Under the pieces are notes generated by a model. The model was not told where the DNA came from. It was given only the letters and a program-made list of their open reading frames with translations, and made no database searches. This document shows, one piece after another, positions 56,289 through 64,000 of a stretch of DNA of 64,000 bases. A program made the position numbers and the translations under genes. Positions within the stretch are counted from its first letter, which is position 1. Each line of letters opens with the position of its first letter. Origin of the DNA: Tautonia marina (GTDB lineage Bacteria > Planctomycetota > Planctomycetia > Isosphaerales > Isosphaeraceae); the NCBI RefSeq assembly GCF_009177065.1, contig NZ_WEZF01000001.1:310001-374000 (forward strand). Reading direction: 5' to 3'.

Positions 56289-57389
56289 ATGGCCGCCACC
56301 ACCTTGAAGCAAACGCTCGCCAACCGCCTCAACGCCCTCCTGTCCACAGGCCCGAAGTCGAGCGAGGGCAAGGCCCGATCGAGCCGCAACGCCCAATCGC
56401 ACGGCCTCTCGAAACTGGGCACCCACCGGCCCGCCGACATGGCCGAGGCGATCGAAACGCGCAAAGTCCAGTGGCACAACGACTACCGCCCCGAAGGTCC
56501 CACCCAGACGTGGCTGTTTGACCGCCTCGTGGCCGAATCCGTCCGCCTCGACTCCTGCGAGGCCCGCATCGTCGCCGCCCGCGCTGAACAGGCCGAGCGG
56601 GCCTCCGAATCGTGGGACGACGACCGTGCCGCCGACATCGCCTCCCTCGCCGCTCGCTTGCCTCAGCAGCCTGAACGTATTCAGGCAATCATGCTCCAAA
56701 GCAAGCACGGTGTCCTCTGGCTCCTCGACCGTTGGGCCGAGGTGCTCGACTCCCTGACTCGTCACGAAGGCTGGACCCGCGACACCTGGAACCTCGCCCT
56801 CGACCTGCTCGGCGTCTCCCCCTTTGCCCGAGACGGCTCCGGCCCCTGGGATCTCGACCCCGACGACAAAACCGAAGCCCCCGGCCTTGCCCTCGTGACC
56901 CAGGCCACCGAGGCCCTCCGCGCCCGGCTCGATGCCTTCCTCAACGCCCGAGACGACCGCGCCCGGCGCGACGCCGAGGCCGGTCTGGCGACCGAAGACC
57001 CCCGGCCGATCCGCCTCCTGGAACGCTATGCCGCCGATGCGCGTCGCCAGTTCTTCCGCCACCTCAACGAGTTGCGTCGGTTGCAATCCGGATCGCCCCG
57101 CGCTGCCACCGCCCAGGGCTCCTCAACCCCCGACCAACCCCCCGGCCCCCGTCCCGACCGCTCCCGTCCTCATCCTCAGCCCGCCGCCGAGACCGAGGCC
57201 CATCCCGCTCCACCCCCTTCAGAGCCTCCCGCCACCGTTCCGACCGCGCCACCCACCCCGGCGCGAAACGAACCCATCGGCCGCCCTTCGATCGGCCGTC
57301 CTTCGCTCCGCCCGGCCCTTCCCGGTGCCTCCGTCCCCCTGAACCGTCGCGCCCGACGCGCCCAGGCCGCCGCCGCTCGACGCTCCTGA
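56289..57389 (+). CDS. Conserved hypothetical protein with 'STGPKSxEGKxxSxxNAxxHGL' motif
   Basis: 366 residues. The N-terminus NRLNALLSTGPKSSEGKARS followed by SRNAQSHGLSK is a motif found in many bacterial hypothetical proteins (the STGP-EGK-NA-HGL pattern), of unknown function but often seen in multicopy gene families. Helical regions follow (residues 60-270), then a Pro-rich linker and a basic end (LNRRARRAQAAAARRS), which may bind nucleic acid or acidic partners. No signal peptide. The 5' region has no strong ribosome site. Confidence 0.7.
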   Translation: MAATTLKQTLANRLNALLSTGPKSSEGKARSSRNAQSHGLSKLGTHRPADMAEAIETRKVQWHNDYRPEGPTQTWLFDRLVAESVRLDSCEARIVAARAEQAERASESWDDDRAADIASLAARLPQQPERIQAIMLQSKHGVLWLLDRWAEVLDSLTRHEGWTRDTWNLALDLLGVSPFARDGSGPWDLDPDDKTEAPGLALVTQATEALRARLDAFLNARDDRARRDAEAGLATEDPRPIRLLERYAADARRQFFRHLNELRRLQSGSPRAATAQGSSTPDQPPGPRPDRSRPHPQPAAETEAHPAPPPSEPPATVPTAPPTPARNEPIGRPSIGRPSLRPALPGASVPLNRRARRAQAAAARRS

Positions 57390-57750
57390 ACCCCCCTCAA
57401 CCCGGCATCACCCGGCAATCGACGCCCCCCGTGCGCGCCGAGCAAGCCTGCAAGGTGAAGGAGAACGTGAGCCACGGATGAAACACGGATCGGAACGAAA
57501 CCCGACGACGATGGTGTCGTGTGTGGCCAAGTGCCGAATGCGGGATGTCGAATCGGAACGAGCGAACGAACCCGGTGTTCCCCTGACCTTCCTGTTCCCG
57601 TTCCCTTTCCCATCCGTGTTTCATCCGTGTTTCATCCGTGGCTCCAAACCCCTCCCTTCCCAGACTCCCCGTTTGACCGAAGATTGGGAGCCTCATTACG
57701 ATGGGCTGCGGCCAATTCTGGTTGGAATCTCTCGGGAGCTTGGGCACATC
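57390..57750. other. Intergenic region carrying an inverted repeat pair
   Basis: 360 bases upstream of the solute-binding protein. It holds AGCCACGGATGAAACACGGAT (57470-57490) and its inverted, extended partner (57612-57643), which would fold into a long hairpin with a ~120-base loop. A frame open through it is not used. Confidence 0.5.
57470..57643. repeat. Inverted pair of the 'atccgtg' repeat
   Basis: The left arm is AGCCACGGATGAAACACGGA (57470-57489). The right arm at 57612-57643 holds ATCCGTGTTTC twice, then ATCCGTGGCT. A single copy in the same direction as the right arm is at 56110. Confidence 0.75.
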
Positions 57751-59298
57751 ATGCGACATCGGGCAGGGGAACGTCTGGTCATCGGCCTCCTGGCCGTCGG
57801 CATGATCGTCTCGACGGGCTGCAATCGGGGGGGCTCCGATCCGGCCGAGCTGATCGAGCCCTTCCGCGGCATCGGGCTTCGGGTCGCCGTGCTGGGCGAG
57901 CCGCTCCTCGCCGAGATGCTCGACGACCGCCGAGGCGAATGGGAACGCAGTCGAGGCGGCACCGTCACCATCGAGGCCGCCCCTGACCTTCAGGCCACCG
58001 AGGGAGCCGACGTCATCGTCTTTCCCGGCGATCAGCTCGGCAGCTTGATCGACGCCGATCGCCTCCGCGTCCTGCCCGAATCCCTCGTCTCCCCCCCCGA
58101 TCGCTCGGCCGACCCCGACGAAGAGCCCCCCGTCGATGCCCCGGTCGGATCGGAGCTCGCCTTCGCTCAGGTCTTCGACGTGTACCGGGAGCAGGTGTCG
58201 AAGTACGGTGACGATCGGGTCGCCCTTCCCCTGGGCGGCTCGGCCCTGGTCCTGGTCTACCGGGTCGAGGCGCTGCAAGGAGACGACCTCGCCGCCGAGG
58301 CCGAGGCCGCCGGCGTCAGCCTCGAACCGCCGACCACCTGGGAGCAGCTCGACGACCTCGCCCGCTTCCTCCACGGCCGCGACTGGAACGCCGACGGCCA
58401 GCCCGACGCCGGGATCAGCCTCGCCTTCGGCCCCGATGAGGCCGAGCACCTCGGCGCCGAAACCTTCCTGGCCCGATCCGCCGCCCTCGGCCTGCACCGC
58501 GACTACTTCTCCCTGCTGTTCGACCCCGACTCGATGGCCGCCCGCCTCACCGAGCCCCCCTTCGTCGAGGCCCTCGACACCCTCCTGGCCCTTCAAGACG
58601 CCGGGCCGGAAGGGGTGGCCTCGTTCGACGCCGAGGCCGCCCGCTCGGCCTTCCGCACCGGCTCGGTCGCCTTGCTGATCGACCGCGCCGAACGGTACGC
58701 GTCGTGGCTGGAGGAAGGGGACGAGGCCGAGCTGGGCGTGGCCCGCCTGCCCGGCTCCGCTCGCATGTTCGAGGCGAACCGGTCGGCCTACGATCCGGCC
58801 GACCCCCCGAACCGCCCCGGCTTCCTGCCCGGCGGCGGCGGCTGGCTCGTGGGGGTGTCCTCCGCAACCGCCCACGCCGAGGCCGCCGAGGACTTCGCCC
58901 GCTACCTGATCGAGCCCGACACCGCCGCCCGGCTTCGGGTCGATCTGCGGGTGCCGATGCTCCCGGTCCGCTCCCCCCTGGTCGGCCAGGGGCCTCCGCT
59001 CGATCGAGACCTGCCCGGCCTGAGCCGTCGCGACTGGTCCGACGCCGTCTCGCGGACCCTGCTGGCCGATCGTGTCCTGATTGGCCCGCGCATTCCCGGC
59101 GCCTCGGGCTACCTCGACGACCTCTCCCGGGCGATCGCCTCGGCCGCGACCGGCGACGTTTCCCCCGCCGACGCCCTGCAATCGGCCGCCGACGCCTGGG
59201 ACGCCCGCTCCCGAGACCTTGGCCTCGACCGCCAGAAGTGGCACTATCGCCGCAGTCTCAATGCCTTCGCCACTTCCGACCAGCCTCCTCCCCGCTGA
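57751..59298 (+). CDS. Extracellular solute-binding lipoprotein (family 1)
   Basis: 515 residues from the ATG at 57751. The signal MRHRAGERLVIGLLAVGMIV ends in a lipobox-like STGC (Cys acylated). The body fits type-I ABC sugar-binding proteins: ADVIVFPGDQLGSLID, VALPLGGSALVLVYRVEALQ, PTTWEQLDDLARFLHGRDWN, LLALQDAGPEGVASFDAEAA, GSVALLIDRAERYASWLEEG and LPGGGGWLVGVSS. No permease or ATPase genes are adjacent, so it is an orphan or acts with a remote transporter; in planctomycetes such orphans are common. Downstream gene follows after 37 bases. Confidence 0.85.
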   Translation: MRHRAGERLVIGLLAVGMIVSTGCNRGGSDPAELIEPFRGIGLRVAVLGEPLLAEMLDDRRGEWERSRGGTVTIEAAPDLQATEGADVIVFPGDQLGSLIDADRLRVLPESLVSPPDRSADPDEEPPVDAPVGSELAFAQVFDVYREQVSKYGDDRVALPLGGSALVLVYRVEALQGDDLAAEAEAAGVSLEPPTTWEQLDDLARFLHGRDWNADGQPDAGISLAFGPDEAEHLGAETFLARSAALGLHRDYFSLLFDPDSMAARLTEPPFVEALDTLLALQDAGPEGVASFDAEAARSAFRTGSVALLIDRAERYASWLEEGDEAELGVARLPGSARMFEANRSAYDPADPPNRPGFLPGGGGWLVGVSSATAHAEAAEDFARYLIEPDTAARLRVDLRVPMLPVRSPLVGQGPPLDRDLPGLSRRDWSDAVSRTLLADRVLIGPRIPGASGYLDDLSRAIASAATGDVSPADALQSAADAWDARSRDLGLDRQKWHYRRSLNAFATSDQPPPR

Positions 59299-59335
59299 GT
59301 TCCGATCACGATTCGATTCGAACCGAGCGACTCTC

Positions 59336-59935
59336 ATGCACGTTCCCGAGCCCCAGTTGGGATTCCCGAATCCGCTCGCCGCCCAGGGGGATGGCGAGCT
59401 GACCCTCGAGCAACTGTGCAACCTGGACAGCGCCCCGGCGTTCGTCCGACGGGGCCAGGACGTCGAAGACTCGCTCAACCGCCTGCATCGCCAGTGTCGG
59501 CGCGTTCGAACGGACATGCTGGAGATGGTTCACCTTCGGCTCCGCCAGTGGGCCGCCGTGGCCACCGGACCGGATGACTGGTCCGATCGGTTCGATCAGC
59601 CGGTCGCGCCCCTCTGGAGCCTGGCCCAAGCCCCGGCCGATCCCGTCTGGGCCGATCGCCCCGGCGCTCCTCGACGCCGAAGGGCCGTCGCCCGCGACCT
59701 GATCGCCAGCATGGCCCGGTTCAACCGCCGCTGGTCCCGTCATGTCGAGGAGCTGAATCTCGACTCCATCAATGCCCTGATCGACGGGTACAATCGCTAC
59801 TATCTCATCGAGAAGGAGCTGCTCATCGGGTCGGCTCGGTTGGCGTCTCGCCTCTTTCGCGTCTATCCCTCGCTCACGGTCGAGTCCGTCTTCGAACGCC
59901 ACCCGCCTTTGCCCGTGCTCCATGCCCGGGAATAG
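59336..59935 (+). CDS. Hypothetical helical protein
   Basis: 199 residues from the ATG at 59336; an in-frame start further up would overlap the lipoprotein gene. The protein is mostly helical and basic, e.g. LEQLCNLDSAPAFVRRGQDV, RTDMLEMVHLRLRQWAAVAT and NLDSINALIDGYNRYYLIEK. No signal peptide, no membrane segment, no motif I recognise. It is probably co-transcribed with the solute-binding lipoprotein (37-base gap). Confidence 0.7.
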   Translation: MHVPEPQLGFPNPLAAQGDGELTLEQLCNLDSAPAFVRRGQDVEDSLNRLHRQCRRVRTDMLEMVHLRLRQWAAVATGPDDWSDRFDQPVAPLWSLAQAPADPVWADRPGAPRRRRAVARDLIASMARFNRRWSRHVEELNLDSINALIDGYNRYYLIEKELLIGSARLASRLFRVYPSLTVESVFERHPPLPVLHARE

Positions 59936-59990
59936 CACCGAAACCCCACCCCGCTCTGGCCCGCCAGACGGAGTGTTCTGGAGGGCTCGC

Positions 59991-60197
59991 TCAGGAGTTG
60001 CTTCGGGTTCCCAGCTGGTCCAGCGTGTTGAGTGAGGCCGTGGCCTGCTCCACGTTGTTGCGGATGATGTCGAGCATCTCCTCGCCAAGCTCTTTCTCAA
60101 AATGGGATTTCCGGATTGCGGTCGCGGCCGACGCAATGGCACTGAGCCGATTGCGAAGCTCATGCACCACCTCTCGGACAGAATCGGAATCGCTCAT
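59991..60197 (-). CDS. Stand-alone histidine-kinase DHp-like protein, 68 residues
   Basis: MSDSDSVREVVHELRNRLSAIASAATAIRK... contains VHELRNRLSAI, which matches the H-box (HELRxPLxxI) of the dimerisation/phospho-acceptor domain of sensor kinases. A second helix follows (EEMLDIIRNNVEQATASLNT). There is no ATP-binding domain here or in neighbouring frames, and no sensor part. It could be a remnant, a dimerisation inhibitor of a kinase, or a phosphotransfer protein. It is convergent with the gene before it. Confidence 0.7.
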   Translation of the reverse strand: MSDSDSVREVVHELRNRLSAIASAATAIRKSHFEKELGEEMLDIIRNNVEQATASLNTLDQLGTRSNS

Positions 60198-60434
60198 CGA
60201 AGCCTCTCGGACTGACGGAAGGCCACCAGCGGCATCGCCGGGCCGGAACTCGGCTCACGCTGCGGATTGGTGAGCACGTCGATCCAGTCTACCCGTGCAA
60301 ATGGTGCGCCGGCAGATCCAGGGGGTACGAGCGTTGCCGGATGCCGGTCCGATCGCGTACCCTGGTCCTCTGACGGTTCTGGGAATCGAGCGGACGAGGC
60401 CAGGCCCTCGCGAGCGGAGGAGTCGCCAACGGTC

Positions 60435-61013
60435 ATGGACCGGATGATCCTCGGTGCGGCCCTCCTTCACGCCCTGCTCCTGGTGGCCGCCTTTGCGGCG
60501 GTCCTCCTCGGAGGGGCAGGGGAGGGGCTCGGACGAGGGCTCCACGATCGGCTCGGACCCTCAGCAACGATGACCGGCGTGCTGGTCAACCTGCTCGTCC
60601 TTGCCTGCGTGGTTGCTCGCGAAGCCTGGATCCGACGGGTCGAGCGCCTCGCGGGACTTCCTGGGCGGTTCCACTCCCGAGCCGTCCGGAACCGCCGACG
60701 GGTCACTCCCGTCGCGGTCGGTGGCCTGGGCCTTCTCGCGGTGGCCTCCTGGTCCTGGTGCGACGATCCGACCGGATCGAGCGATCCGGGGCCGGCCCAG
60801 AGCCTCGCTCACCTGGCCCTGGCCTCGGTGGCGATCGGCTACCAGGGGGCCGCGCTGGCCGTCTTCGCCGTGACGATCCTCGGTCAGCGGGCGCTGGCCC
60901 TGGCGCTCAAGGCCGAAGTGGATCGCCTTCGACCTCCGTCCTCAAGTGCTGCCGACCCCGACCCGACCGCCCCCCGCTCGCTCGCTCAGCCCCCCGATCG
61001 CCTCCCTCCGTGA
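60435..61013 (+). CDS. Small membrane protein, unknown
   Basis: 192 residues from the ATG at 60435, GGAG upstream. About four hydrophobic segments: MILGAALLHALLLVAAFAAV, MTGVLVNLLVLACVVAREAW, VTPVAVGGLGLLAVASWSW and LALASVAIGYQGAALAVFAV. The segment order is regular and the C-terminus Pro-rich. No family is recognised. It ends 37 bases before the MFS gene and may share its transcript. Confidence 0.7.
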   Translation: MDRMILGAALLHALLLVAAFAAVLLGGAGEGLGRGLHDRLGPSATMTGVLVNLLVLACVVAREAWIRRVERLAGLPGRFHSRAVRNRRRVTPVAVGGLGLLAVASWSWCDDPTGSSDPGPAQSLAHLALASVAIGYQGAALAVFAVTILGQRALALALKAEVDRLRPPSSSAADPDPTAPRSLAQPPDRLPP

Positions 61014-61050
61014 CCTGATTCCAGACCTCTGCAGAGGATCTTCCCCGCCG

Positions 61051-62301
61051 ATGTCGCCGCTGCTGGTCGTCGTCTCCATCGTGCTTGTGGACCTGCTCGG
61101 ATTCTCGCTGGTCATGCCGCTCTTGCCTCGGTACGCCGAGCAGTACGGCTTCGACGAGCGGATGATCGGCGCATTGTTCGCGGCCTTCCCGCTCTGCCAG
61201 CTCATCGCCGGGCCGATCCTCGGACGGCTCAGCGATCGCTACGGCCGCCGCCCGATCTTGCTCATCAGCCAGGTGGGGACCACGCTCTCGTTCCTGATGA
61301 TCGGCCTGACGGATGTCTTCGTCATCATGCTGCTCGGCCGGATGCTCGACGGCTTCTCCGGCGGCAACATTCTGGTCGCCCAGGCGTATATTGCCGACGT
61401 GACGAAGCCCGAGGAGCGGGCCAAGGGGCTCGGCCTCATCGGCGCGGCCTTCGGCGTGGGATTCGTCCTCGGCCCGTTGCTGGGGGGCCTGCTCGTCTCG
61501 CTGCCGATCGGGCCGGTCTGGAGCCTTCGCCTGCCCTTCCTGGTCGCCGCCGGGTTCTCGACGATTGCCTGGATCTTGACCTGGCGATGGCTGCCCGAAT
61601 CGCGCCCGCCAGGGATCGAAACCGTGCCGAGGGCCGCCGTTCGAGCCCCCGGTTGGCAAGGGCTCGTCCGGGCCATCGGCGATCGGAACGCCCGGCCGCT
61701 CGTGCTGCTCGGGGCGCTCGTCGTCTTCGCCTTCGCCAGCCTGGAGGGAACGTTCAGCCTCTACCTGCAACGCCGGATGGGACGCGGAGCCGACCGGGCC
61801 GCCTACTGGTTCGCCGCGCTCGGCCTGGTCAGCGCAATCATGCAAGGCGGGCTGATCCGCCGCCTCGTGCCGAGGTTCGGCGAGCCTCGCCTGATTCCCG
61901 TCGGCCTCGCCCTGCTGGCCGCGGGACTGGCCTCGCTGGCCGTTGTGCAAACGACGGCAGGGCTCGCCCTGGCGGTGGTGCTGGTCGGTCTGGGGCAAGG
62001 GCTGGCCGCGCCGACCGTCTCGGGCTTGCTCTCGCGGTCGGTCGCGCCGAGCCGACAGGGGGCCATCTTTGGGGCCTTGCTCTCAGCTCAAACGTTTGCT
62101 CGATTGGTGAATTATCAAACCGCGAATGAGTTGCTCGGTCGCTACGGCCCCTCGGCCCCGTACTGGGAAGGCGCGGCGATCGCCCTCTTGGCCTTGCTCT
62201 TGTCTGGCTGGGCGATCCGCGCGGCCCGCTCCTCGGGCCATCCTGCCGGTGAAGCCCATCTGGCAGGCGTGGCCTCCGACAGCGACGATCGTGAAGTCTG
62301 A
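61051..62301 (+). CDS. Major facilitator superfamily exporter (TetA/DHA1-like)
   Basis: 416 residues with 12 membrane segments. Signature motif A is GRLSDRYGRRPILLI after segment 2; LGLIGAAFGVGFVLGPLLGG is the antiporter motif C of drug:H+ antiporters. MGRGADRAAYWFAALGLVSA and LLSRSVAPSRQGAIFG match the TetA/DHA1 group. It probably exports a small molecule in exchange for protons; resistance to tetracycline cannot be concluded. GAGGATC lies upstream of the ATG. Confidence 0.9.
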   Translation: MSPLLVVVSIVLVDLLGFSLVMPLLPRYAEQYGFDERMIGALFAAFPLCQLIAGPILGRLSDRYGRRPILLISQVGTTLSFLMIGLTDVFVIMLLGRMLDGFSGGNILVAQAYIADVTKPEERAKGLGLIGAAFGVGFVLGPLLGGLLVSLPIGPVWSLRLPFLVAAGFSTIAWILTWRWLPESRPPGIETVPRAAVRAPGWQGLVRAIGDRNARPLVLLGALVVFAFASLEGTFSLYLQRRMGRGADRAAYWFAALGLVSAIMQGGLIRRLVPRFGEPRLIPVGLALLAAGLASLAVVQTTAGLALAVVLVGLGQGLAAPTVSGLLSRSVAPSRQGAIFGALLSAQTFARLVNYQTANELLGRYGPSAPYWEGAAIALLALLLSGWAIRAARSSGHPAGEAHLAGVASDSDDREV

Positions 62302-62454
62302 ACCCCCCTCGACCGCGCGATCCCTTGCCTTTATGCCGACTGATCCGACCGACGGAACCGCGGCGGTTGATTCGAACGGGGCTCCGCGGTAGCCTCAAGA
62401 GCCGATTGGCCCGAGTTTCCCGAACCAACCCGCAGCACCGAGGATTACCCGATC

Positions 62455-62916
62455 ATGGGCGCCGACGCTCGCATCGAAGAACTGAAGCTGGAACTGCCCA
62501 AGGCCCCGAAACCGGTGGCAACCTACGTGACGGCGAACCGTCACGGTGACCTGCTCTATGTCTCGGGCCACGGCCCGCTGAAGCCCGACGGGTCCATGTA
62601 TACCGGCAAGCTCGGGGCCGAGCTTGACCTGGAAGCCGGCAAGGTCGCCGCGCGTCAGGTCGGCCTGGCGATTCTGGCCACCTTGCGAGCCCACCTGGGG
62701 ACCCTCGACAAGGTCGAGCGGCTCATCAAGACCCTCGCCCTGGTCAACTGCACGAGTGAATTCGCCCAGCAACCTCAGGTGATTAACGGCTACTCCGACC
62801 TGATGCGCGACGTGTTCGGCGACGCAGGCGTCGGGGCCCGAAGCGCCCTGGGAACGAACTCGTTGCCTGGCAACATCGCTGTCGAGATCGAAGCGATCTT
62901 CCAGGTCAAGGACTGA
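62455..62916 (+). CDS. RidA/YjgF-family protein
   Basis: 153 residues. Key blocks: VTANRHGDLLYVSGHGPL, GAELDLEAGKVAARQVGLA, ILATLRAHLGTLDKVERLIK and GTNSLPGNIAVEIEAIFQ. RidA-type proteins hydrolyse reactive imines/enamines made by PLP enzymes and protect the cell. The Arg that binds the substrate in RidA (in RSAxxV..LP) appears in ARSALGTNSLP. This sub-group (about 150 residues) is the longer YjgF-like branch. A transcription-end hairpin follows. Confidence 0.9.
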   Translation: MGADARIEELKLELPKAPKPVATYVTANRHGDLLYVSGHGPLKPDGSMYTGKLGAELDLEAGKVAARQVGLAILATLRAHLGTLDKVERLIKTLALVNCTSEFAQQPQVINGYSDLMRDVFGDAGVGARSALGTNSLPGNIAVEIEAIFQVKD

Positions 62917-62930
62917 TGTCGCAGACCCGC

Positions 62931-62965
62931 CCATCCCGTTTTCGAGTGATCCGAAAACGGGATGG
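62931..62965. terminator. Terminator-like hairpin after the RidA gene
   Basis: CCATCCCGTTTTCG (62931-62944) and CGAAAACGGGATGG (62952-62965) form a perfect 14-base stem with a 7-base loop. A T-run is not present on either side. Confidence 0.65.
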
Positions 62966-63016
62966 ATTCCCAATCAATAATCATGCCGCCCTTGGATTTT
63001 GAGGAATGGAAATTCA

Positions 63017-63250
63017 TTGAAAAACAAAACGTCAGAATATCGCTATGTCATCCTTGACTACAACGGCAATTGCTGGTTGGTTCAGGACAACGCCACACAG
63101 AAGACCTCCGGCCTGCCGTCGATGCTGGACGAGGGTTGGGTTCCCGTCCGGGAAACGCCCTTTCATACGGAAGGAACAGTGACTCCTTACGTCTTGATTC
63201 TTCTCGAACGAGATGGCGCAGGGGCAGGCAATGACTTCGGTTTCGCCTGA
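63017..63250 (+). CDS. Small hypothetical protein, about 77 residues
   Basis: Reading from a TTG at 63017 with GAGGAA 10 bases upstream, the frame reads LKNKTSEYRYVILDYNGNCW, then LVQDNATQKTSGLPSMLDEG and WVPVRETPF. It has a beta-like, aromatic-rich start. There is no ATG close by, so the start is uncertain and the frame could begin at a TTG at 62999. The local base composition is less G+C-rich than its neighbours, which suggests a different origin. The family is not recognised. Confidence 0.5.
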   Translation: MKNKTSEYRYVILDYNGNCWLVQDNATQKTSGLPSMLDEGWVPVRETPFHTEGTVTPYVLILLERDGAGAGNDFGFA

Positions 63251-63283
63251 CCCACGCGGGGGGACCAACCGGGAGACGGCACC

Positions 63284-64000
63284 GTGACCCGACCAGGAGG
63301 ACGACTCGACGGCCGATCCTGCCTGATCGTGGGCGGAACCGGTGGCATTGGCCTGGCAACAGCCGAACGCTTCCTGGCTGAAGGGGCACGCGTTGTCGTT
63401 TCGGGCAAGACCGCGGGGGAGGCGGGCGAGGCGTTGACCAGGCTAGGCCCGCTGGGCCCGGCCCAAAGCATCCAGGCGGATGCTGCTGTCGAATCCTCGG
63501 TCATTGCCTTGTTCGATCAGGCGATGGGGTGGCTCGGCGGTCGGCTCGATGTGCTGGTGCATGTGGCCGGGATCAGTGGCCGGCGCTTCGGCGATGGCCC
63601 ACTCGACGCCTGCTCGCTCGACGGTTGGGAAACGGTCATGGGAGTCAACGCGCGAGGAGTTTTCCTGACGAATCGAGAAGCGGTCAAGCGTATGCTGATG
63701 AAAGAACCGGAAACGATTCCCGAATCGGTGGTAGGTGCGCGGGGGGCTATCGTCAATGTTGGCTCGGTGCTCGCCAGGTCTCCTGCTCCCGTGCATTTCG
63801 GCACCATTGCCTACGCGGCGAGCAAGGGAGCGGTCGAAGCAATGACGCGAGCCGCAGCGGCGCGCTACGCAAGCGATGGGATCCGGATCAATCTGGTCGC
63901 CCCCGGTCTGATCGAAACGCCGATGGCCGCCCGAGCCGTCACCGACCCGGCCATCCGCCACTACCTGCGGACGAAGCAACCGATGGTCGGTGGCCCTGGA
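63284..64000 (+). CDS. Short-chain dehydrogenase/reductase (cut by window edge)
   Basis: The first 239 codons are present, from a GTG at 63284 with GGGAG upstream; the end is outside the window. The nucleotide-binding motif is GGTGGIG, followed by VHVAGISG (NNAG equivalent), catalytic Ser in IVNVGSVLARS and Y-AAS-K, the YxxxK pair. After it, RINLVAPGLIETPM is typical. It is an NAD(P)-dependent oxidoreductase of the classical SDR type; substrate unknown. Asp or Lys preference for NADP cannot be told (GKTAGE). Confidence 0.92.
   Translation, partial: MTRPGGRLDGRSCLIVGGTGGIGLATAERFLAEGARVVVSGKTAGEAGEALTRLGPLGPAQSIQADAAVESSVIALFDQAMGWLGGRLDVLVHVAGISGRRFGDGPLDACSLDGWETVMGVNARGVFLTNREAVKRMLMKEPETIPESVVGARGAIVNVGSVLARSPAPVHFGTIAYAASKGAVEAMTRAAAARYASDGIRINLVAPGLIETPMAARAVTDPAIRHYLRTKQPMVGGPG

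Overview
The window (about 65-67% G+C by eye) looks like a planctomycete chromosome, most likely from the Isosphaeraceae. The indicators are an ECF sigma factor paired with a membrane Ser/Thr kinase, a Cys-type sulfatase, a PEP-CTERM protein, a CxxCH/WD40 secreted protein beside a PPC-domain protein, a ThuA-domain protein, a neutral-ceramidase-family enzyme, a 1457-residue TPR protein and many secreted proteins without known function. I see no tRNA, rRNA, CRISPR array, prophage or plasmid gene. The taxonomic call rests on gene content, not on a search.

Layout. 1-5.1 kb: the start of a SulP transporter (cut by the edge), two low-complexity secreted proteins and a sulfatase. 5.1-9.5 kb (minus strand): a PEP-CTERM protein, then a tightly packed operon of ECF sigma factor, Ser/Thr kinase and TolB-like propeller protein. 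9.4-10.6 kb: a gap holding three diverged copies of a ~192 bp tandem repeat. 10.5-19.2 kb: a zinc-ribbon-like secreted protein, a lipid-type group (GT21 glycosyltransferase, 63-residue protein, desaturase), a nitrilase, a DUF4058 protein, a large secreted protein and a ceramidase-family enzyme. 19.5-25.3 kb: the TPR protein and a HEAT-repeat protein, divergent. 25.4-28.9 kb: oxyR and a katG with a signal peptide, divergent around a dyad. 29.2-33.5 kb: mlaEFD and a CvpA-family gene. 33.6-40.8 kb: a polytopic membrane protein, an ABC exporter whose two genes are separated by a repeat and a hypothetical gene, a GT2-like protein and a class IV aminotransferase. 40.9-44.3 kb: a sigma-70 factor with a candidate terminated leader/small RNA upstream, and a thioredoxin-fold protein lacking the redox cysteines. 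45.2-50.9 kb: an ExeA-type ATPase, a polyprenol-phosphate mannosyltransferase-like enzyme, a REP-associated tyrosine transposase (RAYT), two small overlapping paralogues and a ThuA protein. 51-64 kb: the cytochrome/WD40 and PPC genes, a solute-binding lipoprotein, a stand-alone histidine-kinase-like DHp protein, an MFS transporter, a RidA protein and an SDR cut by the right edge.

The most striking feature is a dispersed palindromic repeat family (REPIN-like) in at least six non-coding copies. The single RAYT gene lies inside a seventh copy, between its two hairpins, and that copy keeps the skeleton of the others but has a different stem sequence. One copy has landed inside the ABC exporter operon and now supplies the apparent 5' end of the following gene. 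Other repeat types (a cgcagagacgc inverted pair, an atccgtg repeat, short tandem repeats) add to a genome rich in small repeats.
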